Source: Tritrichomonas foetus
Lineage: Eukaryota > Parabasalia > Tritrichomonadida > Tritrichomonadidae
DNA length: 64,000 bases
Direction: 5' to 3'
NCBI GenBank assembly: GCA_001839685.1
Contig: MLAK01000561.1
Coordinates: 1 to 64,000 of the forward strand
The position numbers and the translations under genes are program-made. The notes under the pieces are model-generated. The model saw only the letters and a list, made by a program, of their open reading frames with translations. It did no database searches and was not told the origin of the DNA. Positions 58,101 to 64,000 of this stretch are shown one piece after another. How positions within the stretch are numbered: position 1 is the first letter of the stretch; each line of letters opens with the position of its first letter.

Positions 58101-59757
58101 TTGTTATCACTAAAACTCTAAATAGAGGATCAACTTCATGATTTTGAACTTTTTGAGCTTTTTCAGAACGTATTTGCGTTCTAATCCCTTTTTCAATTTT
58201 CCCTAAACATTCGATTTGGAATACACTATATAATTCAATAAAACTTTGTTCTGTTGGATGAATCATCAGAATTTCAGACCAAGTATCAGAAGCTGAACGA
58301 ACATGACTTGCAACATTACAAAGCGTTGAAATACTTACTTTTGAATTCAGTTCAGCTGTATTTGACCAAAACTGTTTAATACAACTAATTGAATCATGTG
58401 TAACTTCTTGTAAACGTAGAAAAGTTCGATCAAATTCAAGAGTTGCTACAAAATTTCGATACTGATCAAGTCTCATTAAACCCATTAACCGAATTCTTTT
58501 AAGTGTATGACTAGGTGACTTAACTTTTAATTTTTGGAGAGCTTCTTGAAAGTTTTCTTGTTCACCAGGAAAGAAAGAAAAGATGGAACAAGCCAAAAAC
58601 CACAAATTTACATCATCAAACTTATTTGCAAAATACAAAGGAAATGTTCCATTAAAAATTGATCTTGAACTCATTGAAAATCCAATTCGAATTAGTCTCA
58701 TTGCTTCGAAGGCAGATTTTATATTCAGGCTCTGCAAATACCCATCACACTCATCAGTATAAAGTGCTGGATTATTTGTTATTTGAGCACCTTTTATTCG
58801 AATTCGTCGAAAAATTATAAAAAAAACTAAGCAGGAAATAAATCCGACTGCAATTGGGACAAATACACGAATATATTCAGAATATTGAACATTGCATAAG
58901 TATAAAATAGAAAGAATATCAGATACAACATAAGCCATGCCATATGATGCCATTATTACATTAGCAGGTAAATAAACATAGGGAAATTGAAACATATAAA
59001 AAATTATGAAAAATGAAGCAATTGTATGAAAAGAAACAATAAAGGATTTAGCCCAAGATGCAAAATACAAAGAAATATACGAGAATAAAATCTGGTAACT
59101 CGTAATATAAAGAACAACCTCAAGGGTGAGGCCATCAAAAGATGCAAAAAGGCAGCGGTTAGGTGAGACCAAATAAGGAAATGAAATCATTGATGCATGA
59201 ATTATGACTGCAGACAGAACTAACAAAATTAAAAGTGCAATAAATATTAATATTTCAACTAATTCACCATCAACAAGTTTTGGAATTGATGTTGCAAAAA
59301 CAGAAACTGTTGGAAGGAAAAAAATATGTGTTAAAATTTGTAAAACAAATGCAGTGGCTAATACCATTGCTTTTGAGACTCTGTTATGATTACGAGTATA
59401 TAGTATGGCAAATAAAATCCATGAAATAATTAAAATATTTATCACGATGATAACTGCGAGCTGTACGGGTGTATGATTGAGAATTTGATCGTGTTTTGAA
59501 AAAGTAACAAAAGCGTTGAGATTTCCAACAATATCATTAAAAATTGACGAATCTGACTCATAATTGGAAAATAACGGCCAGTACATAACACTGAGTATCT
59601 GAATAAACATGAAAATCCACTGAAAGAAATAATAGTATGGATTCCAAATATGAAGTTTGTTGATTTCGTAAACTAACGAGAAAAACGAGAAAAAAATGGT
59701 GTGTCTGTCGTACCCCAAGTCGTCGTCTTCAACCGAAACAAACTTTTCATTGTTCAT
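55183..59757 (-). CDS. Large membrane protein with PAS and degenerate nucleotide-cyclase domain
   Basis: The start is the ATG at 59757 (MNNEKF), 1,524 residues; the in-frame TTG upstream is not used. About ten hydrophobic spans lie in residues 20-330, then a soluble helical region, then spans near 620-645, 848-876, 930-950 and 1118-1140. A PAS domain at about 1180-1300 carries IICVGDGFIIEAVNSTFASVFGLD and HPLSFVIPRP. A cyclase-like domain covers about 1346-1520. The usual first metal Asp in FADIVGFT becomes VAVQITMI; the second block keeps Asp in KTVFDTIYLVGG; the NxxxR transition-state motif reads DEAAEL. So it probably cannot make cAMP/cGMP and may be a partner or sensor. Trichomonads carry a large family of this layout. 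Location: membrane. Confidence 0.88.
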   Translation of the reverse strand: MNNEKFVSVEDDDLGYDRHTIFFSFFSLVYEINKLHIWNPYYYFFQWIFMFIQILSVMYWPLFSNYESDSSIFNDIVGNLNAFVTFSKHDQILNHTPVQLAVIIVINILIISWILFAILYTRNHNRVSKAMVLATAFVLQILTHIFFLPTVSVFATSIPKLVDGELVEILIFIALLILLVLSAVIIHASMISFPYLVSPNRCLFASFDGLTLEVVLYITSYQILFSYISLYFASWAKSFIVSFHTIASFFIIFYMFQFPYVYLPANVIMASYGMAYVVSDILSILYLCNVQYSEYIRVFVPIAVGFISCLVFFIIFRRIRIKGAQITNNPALYTDECDGYLQSLNIKSAFEAMRLIRIGFSMSSRSIFNGTFPLYFANKFDDVNLWFLACSIFSFFPGEQENFQEALQKLKVKSPSHTLKRIRLMGLMRLDQYRNFVATLEFDRTFLRLQEVTHDSISCIKQFWSNTAELNSKVSISTLCNVASHVRSASDTWSEILMIHPTEQSFIELYSVFQIECLGKIEKGIRTQIRSEKAQKVQNHEVDPLFRVLVITKPELLKNGIVSSTGHLIDCEETVKATELSYHDEVIEGYNEIQERQEDQFDWAFHRIQLGRATFHFKPNFLSLFRFLSVFAVLIWLGILMVGFYFSVVTFSRYDNAFDRSINFVTIQNSFNFAHVSLLLQWAFKDNLSFSNETYSSTLTPEIIQSEKLNIDPFNLGDSIDELTNSAQKSMIEILMGLSTNSLMQSEFNIVVNSLIEPAMDMYYCTYDETTDKMILSYRNASVKAGMLVIAWYQQYFDTQEMGKTNPITCELNILYRNYPKASQKAIYKLDAALDQRLEEDIRIFNIYVIIFCITSILLWLPLIFTPTFLIRIEINKTIKAIMSISNEGALQASKFLSKNENVSIFGERITETANEHRNNFITSVTISQFLPYLLVALVLILGALPHYYVLSTIKQDVDYQKKEHLGALRLPMCSGLLSIGMLYSMVQKLQIDYMNLSVLQNDFSILIENITNTNNRYIREVANKYEDLRQIHFIDQCESVESATRKHSFYSCLAIERAVNTYLVMTRDFFLDNFTFDSREFVDIFHFSTTELFNKLRQSIEVDKEIQYGLTGNGQIASICMFSIAIVLLILAFGLILYFDSILLHILKTAMLLIRHVPPPVIAENQQMIDLLIKQKKTAVKKLSTVSAIIYEHTSTPIICVGDGFIIEAVNSTFASVFGLDHKMLVGHPLSFVIPRPDSGAVDLSIEEQGAYHLFEKMEMMQANPTIDVASYSTFCICNDEYVPAKSTAYPVRESNGEISNYVLFIEDRRKFIEEAKKLEDAKKTCDALMNQLVPRDIANFTAGKNDFAFVSKKATIVAVQITMILEIMSRKLSDFDNIISDIEAIARKNPPFFMMKTVFDTIYLVGGLFQDGDISLQATSALVLAKALKTKMEKIILQSEEKRFAIAIVMGGPILSGLVGTENPLFEVSGAIIDEAAELSSMCPKDEIIISEEFRQVLVEILPNEDFNRYGPMVFGRPTYLL

Positions 59758-60119
59758 TTGGGATGAATACAAAATAGAGGCGGCTAAATTTTTTGATTGG
59801 GTCAATTTCGCCTTTATCGCTTTTTCAATGTTTCAGATCGTTTTTTATAACACTATAATTCAGCGCATATCCGGCCTTATTCATAGAATTAATATGACTA
59901 GATAAGCTATGAAAAAAAAGTAACTTTGAAAAATTTGATATATTTTTTGAATGCATCAACAAAAGATTGATGTTAACTATATCTTTCGATCTTCGACAAA
60001 TTATTTCGCTAAATTACTCAGATATTAATGGATAATTGAAACAAAGAAATAGAATTATTTATATATAAAATTTCATAACAAAAAATGAAATTCAAATTTC
60101 GAAAAATGATATTCGATTA
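59758..60119. other. Upstream region of the cyclase-like gene
   Basis: TCATC on the minus strand lies about 8 bases before the ATG at 59757. Otherwise AT-rich, nothing supported. Confidence 0.4.
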
Positions 60120-61960
60120 GCCTGCAGTTTCGATATATTAGGTTGCAACATTAACAGTTCACTGAACTGAGATCAGTAATTCTATACCATTTTTGAATAG
60201 ATGCTATATGAAGTGGCGTTTTTAGAGAAATGATCATGAAAACCAGCTGAAAATTGATGAAAACTCATGAATATAAGTATAATATTATCCCCACAATTGA
60301 TATCATATTATCCATGTGATAATAGCAATTCAATGGCATCATAGCTTTTTCATATACAAGCGTAATGAGCAGGCGTTTATTCAAACATAAAAAATAATCC
60401 CATTTGAAAACAGAAAAGAATTTTCAATATATAGAATGAAGCATCATCTTTCAAACTGACATTACGATTAGGATGCTTCAAGAAAAGATCAACTATTTCA
60501 CGATTACTATCCTAACATGCCACTGAATATGTGCTTGATGAATCAGGAATAGAAAATTTTATTTTCAAAGTTGAGAGACTGCAAATTGGAGAAGCGAATA
60601 TATATTGCTTTTATAATGTAAATCTGTGGTCGTGACAATAACAGTCAGGCAATATCACAACACTTATTTTAGTATACAGCATAAAGTGAAGTCCTATAAG
60701 CAATGATAATAAATTTCATTTGAAAATCAAAAATAATGATGAATAAAATGATAAGTTTTTCTTGTGAATGAACTTTAATTTTGGGATGATTTGATAGAAT
60801 TTTAATTTTTTCATAATTGCCACGGGATTAGTCATTATAAAATGGTGATCTTAGAATGGTGTTAAAAAATTTCATGTGAATACAATGAATAATTCTTTTA
60901 TTGTGAGCTAATATCCATTTTTGGCTGTTGGATGAGGAAAGTATAAATGATAATAAATCTTTTTTGTAGTGAATGGAAAAAATGGGTAAAATAATGCTTA
61001 TATAATCCAATATTATCTTTTCTATTGACAAATGTTCAGAAACATCATCAAAATTGCATATTTTATCCAACTATATAGCTATTTCTGCAAATTATGGAAG
61101 CTTTTAGTGAAGGAAATTAAAATAATTGTCAAAAATTTCTGATGATAATAAGTAATAGCTTTCATCATTTTCTTTCTTTGGTTTGATATTTTGATTCTTT
61201 TTTAAATTTAAATTTCGATTCTTCTCCTAGCAGATAAATGATTTTATAATTCTCGCCAATAATACTATAATTCAATGATCTTTGAGAATAGACTGCCTAT
61301 TGTATCATCAAATAACGAAAAGTATTTATTGAACCAAATACCATCGAGTATTCAAGAATGATCATTCCATTATTGTTATTGTAAATATCAGGATTATTTT
61401 CTAAAAATTAAGATGGAATTATGTAAATATTGAATTATATTCAAATTTTCATCTCGACAAATAATTAGTTCAATTTCTTAATAAAAAAGTATGTTTTTCG
61501 AACTTCTACATTAATTGGTCGTTTTTCATACTCATCCTGAAAGTTTTTCTTTTCATATAAATGATATCATATGGTATAATCACATATATAAAAGTATATG
61601 TAAATGATTTCTTTAGTAATAATCTCAAACCGTCTCTTTTGCTTTTCATAGAGTATTACTTTTGGATTTTTGGATATCTGGAATGAAAATATAAAGAATT
61701 TTTTATCATCGTTTATAGAAATATATCTTTTAATCACTAAAATATCAATAATTCCTTCTTCTAATTGAAAAAGAAGAAAATGTTTATTTTGTTTGAGCAT
61801 ATTAAATAATGTTGATTGATGAAATGTCTATGTTAAAGAGTGCTTAGAGAATAGTTCTTCAAAATCAAAAATTATATTTGTTGAATTTTCCAGTCTTTTT
61901 GTCATCTTTTTCTTGATTTTTCCCATTTTTGAATCTATATATGAATAATAAACCGAATAA
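60120..61960 (-). pseudogene. Decayed DUF3447/ankyrin-repeat gene
   Basis: Read on the minus strand in changing frames, the order of a trichomonad DUF3447-ankyrin protein is visible. Near 61800: LFNMLKQNKHFLLFQLEEGIIDI. Near 61330: ILEYSMVFGSINTFRYL, then YKIIYLLGEES. Near 60560-60440: VACxDSNREIVDLFLKHPNR (x is a TAG), then TPAHYACI. Near 60370-60340: DAIELLLSHG after a one-base loss, and LHIASIQKW near 60190-60220. Many stops and frameshifts break it. Active members bind proteins through ankyrin repeats. The 5' end is indistinct and may extend to about 62170. Confidence 0.8.
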
Positions 61961-62287
61961 AACCATCACATATCGTTAAATTCTTCGAAATACATGTTTG
62001 GTCCTACAAAACACAAAGATTTCTCATATCAATCGAAATAAAAATATCTTGGTTACTTTTAAGAATACTCATCATCATAGTCTGTGTCTTTTTAGAGAAA
62101 ATTTATTGCAGCAGTAAACATATTTCTCACTAACTTAGTGAATGATGAATTTATTCTGAATAATTCAAAAATAGATATGCGATAAATGATATTGAAAATA
62201 ATTATATCGATGAACTCATATTCATGGTTCGATTTTGCTATTTTCTTTCAATACCCATTAACATTTTCCTGGAATACTCATTGCAAA
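61961..62287. other. Intergenic, possible pseudogene 5' part
   Basis: Weak coding-like pieces on the minus strand may belong to the ankyrin pseudogene; otherwise nothing found. Confidence 0.3.
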
Positions 62288-62420
62288 ACAGATGAATAAA
62301 TAACAAAAATGAATAAATAACAAAAATGAATTAATAACAAAGATGAATTAATAACAAAAATGAATAAATAACAAAAATGAATAAACAACAAAAATGAATA
62401 AACAACAAAAATGAATAAAT
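62288..62420. repeat. 17-bp minisatellite
   Basis: About eight copies of a 17-bp unit AAAAATGAATAAATAAC with ATTAA and AAACA variants. It begins about 88 bp downstream of the stop of the phosphatase gene (62508, minus strand). Confidence 0.9.
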
Positions 62421-62507
62421 AATTAAATAGGACGAATAAAGTAGGCAATAAATTTCTATTTACAAACAAAATAAGATAAAATAAAAAATAACAATCGAAA
62501 AACAACT

Positions 62508-63761
62508 TCATTTGATTGCTTGCTTCAAAATAGGAAGTCTATGCGCCATGTTCGGTATTATAGAAAGGGATGATGCTGTAGTTATTGTCGGCAAAGACAA
62601 TTTCTTGGGAGTTCGAATGGCTTGACCCGCTTTTTCTTGGCTCATCATCACTTTTAAGGCAGAAGGATGGGTTGTCCTTTTGAAGCAATACATGCTGCAG
62701 TTCTTCACTTTTTCAGATGAAGAAAGAGAAGCATGTTTCTCGTTAATTTCCAGTTCAGCCAATGATAAATTTCGTGAGAGAAGGTTATTATATTCGATTT
62801 TATATTTATGATCAGAAATATTATTGAAAGCACAATGAATTCTCATTAGTGGCTTTATTGGATTCAACACGACTTTATTTAAAATGCACTCTCGATTAAT
62901 GATCAAAGATCCGCACATTCCATGCACATTTTTGGCAAAGACATTACTGGTTGAGAAAACAGTTGTTACGAAACCGTCAAACATTGTATCAACTCCTGTT
63001 GGAATTGATTGATGTGCTCTAATAATCCTGTCACAGCGAACTGCTGACAAGAATTTCTTTGTTGCGGAAATTCCAAATTCTTTCCCCTTCCCGCGGTAAG
63101 ATGGTTTATACTTTTTGGTTTTATTTGTTGGGTCTGACCACAGAAGGTCAATGCAGAGGTCATCTAATTCTATAATTGGTCTCCTAATATTTAGCAGATC
63201 ACTTCGGCTTGAAACACGAGATGAAATTCCTCCGTGGACACAAAAAACGGAATTGTTGATAATCGCGCACATTGGCAACCATTGAAAAACATCATTTATT
63301 CTCTCCCATATCAAAGGAAAGCCATAACTGCGCATTACTTCCTGAAAAAAGCCATAGTTTGAATTGATATTTGATATCTCATGATTTCCTTTAAGCAGAT
63401 AAACGTTTTTTGGGAAAAGTGTCATCAACGAAAGCAAAATTGTAGCCACTTCGATTGAAAACTGACCCCTGTCGACATAATCACCGAGAAATAAATAATT
63501 GGTATGCGGCGGTAATCCGTGAATCGATAAAATACGAACTAAGTCGATGAGATTGCCATGAAGGTCGCCGATGATGACAAACTCGCCGTTAATCGCGAGG
63601 ACGGTTTCCTCTCCTTTTAAAATTTCGATGGATTCTCTGCACAGCTGCTCGATTGTTGCTGGCGCAAATAAAGGAATCGGAATATCAGCACCAATCATGT
63701 GAATTTCGTTCATAGTGAGTTTGAGGATCCTTCGGTATGTTTGAAATACGAGGGATGCCAT
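62508..63761 (-). CDS. PPP-family Ser/Thr protein phosphatase
   Basis: The 417-residue protein has a PPP catalytic domain at about 35-300. All core motifs are present: GDLHGN (65-70), GDYVDRG (93-99), GNHE (125-128), HGG (176-178), WSDP, and RAHQSIPTG; these hold the two metal ions and substrate. GNHE is followed by ISNINSNYGF where PP1 has the canonical CASINRIYGF, so it is a divergent PP1-like member. The last 115 residues form a Lys/Thr/Ser-rich tail, unique to this protein, ending near residue 417 and possibly regulatory. The N-terminal MASLVFQTYRRILK lies ahead of the domain. Substrates unknown. Confidence 0.93.
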   Translation of the reverse strand: MASLVFQTYRRILKLTMNEIHMIGADIPIPLFAPATIEQLCRESIEILKGEETVLAINGEFVIIGDLHGNLIDLVRILSIHGLPPHTNYLFLGDYVDRGQFSIEVATILLSLMTLFPKNVYLLKGNHEISNINSNYGFFQEVMRSYGFPLIWERINDVFQWLPMCAIINNSVFCVHGGISSRVSSRSDLLNIRRPIIELDDLCIDLLWSDPTNKTKKYKPSYRGKGKEFGISATKKFLSAVRCDRIIRAHQSIPTGVDTMFDGFVTTVFSTSNVFAKNVHGMCGSLIINRECILNKVVLNPIKPLMRIHCAFNNISDHKYKIEYNNLLSRNLSLAELEINEKHASLSSSEKVKNCSMYCFKRTTHPSALKVMMSQEKAGQAIRTPKKLSLPTITTASSLSIIPNMAHRLPILKQAIK

Positions 63762-64000
63762 CTTTCGTCGGAATTAAATAATGTTTTCAATTTTTTAAGG
63801 TAAGTATTCAAAAAAACATCTTCACTCATTCAAATTTGAATAGTACAGCAAGTTTTTTCTGATAAATGTCGTCTATAATAGTTGTTTGAAAGCTAAAAAA
63901 AATAATATTGGATTGAATTATTCATTTTGAATATGTTGAGGTATTTGAGTGAATTCAACAATTATTCCCTAACAATTATGTAAATTTTTTCTGGGAGGCA

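Noticed and set aside
62278..62511. Minus-strand hydrophobic ORF
   Set aside because: It lies over the 17-bp array and its low-complexity Phe/Leu/Ile/Tyr composition is what AT-rich repeats give.
1..64000. CRISPR arrays, insertion sequences, riboswitches or bacterial operons
   Set aside because: None is visible; gene content and layout are those of a eukaryotic nuclear genome. No transposase or reverse transcriptase frame was seen.

Overview
The window looks like nuclear DNA of a parabasalid protist, most probably a Tritrichomonas-type trichomonad. Support: very AT-rich intergenic DNA; no intron needed in any gene, including a 1,908-codon CNOT1; very short 5' leaders with Inr-like TCA(C/T)(A/T) elements next to start codons; and families typical of trichomonads (beta-helix surface proteins with a single C-terminal membrane anchor, very large multi-membrane-span cyclase-like proteins, DUF3447/ankyrin proteins). 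The species call is inference; no rRNA or other marker is present.

Layout. 1-2,054 is degraded AT-rich DNA with a strong palindrome at the left edge. 2,055-12,528 holds a hypothetical protein, a CaMKK/CAMK-like kinase, a UPF0390-like basic protein, a membrane-anchored short-chain dehydrogenase, an armadillo-repeat protein, a CXorf65-like small protein and a SAGA SGF29-like tandem-Tudor protein. 12,556-13,050 is a nested minisatellite. 13,262-26,113 holds CNOT1, an ER Hsp70-like protein, a CAMSAP/Patronin-type CKK protein, another minisatellite and a WDR68/DCAF7-like WD40 protein. 27,248-45,701 holds an unrecognised protein, a CEP41-like pseudogene fragment, ERV46/ERGIC3, a beta-helix surface protein, a coiled-coil protein, an M24B Xaa-Pro peptidase, an M20/YgeY-like protein without its metal ligands, a double-PHD plus degenerate SET protein, and a TKL-type pseudokinase. 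45,702-49,878 is the largest gene-poor region; it contains a candidate multi-hairpin ncRNA and decayed coding frames. 49,879-59,757 holds a beta-grasp-like small protein, a coiled-coil protein with a 30-bp coding repeat interrupted by an assembly gap, CEP41, ribosomal protein uL5/RPL11 and a PAS plus degenerate cyclase membrane protein. 59,758-62,507 is mostly one long decayed DUF3447/ankyrin gene. A PPP-family phosphatase closes the window.

There is no operon structure; genes lie on both strands with their own leaders. Themes shared by several genes are microtubules and cilia (CEP41, the CKK protein, CXorf65-like, possibly the armadillo protein), gene expression control (SGF29, the PHD-SET protein, CNOT1, WDR68), signalling (kinase, pseudokinase, phosphatase, cyclase-like) and the secretory pathway (ERV46, ER Hsp70-like). 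Several proteins are apparent pseudoenzymes. The gene-poor stretches act as a graveyard: two pseudogenes identifiable by homology and several anonymous frame remnants. All four non-coding minisatellites begin within about 140 bp downstream of a stop codon.

The least explained element is the structured candidate RNA at 46,231-46,402. All family assignments come from reading motifs by eye; no database or folding search was run.
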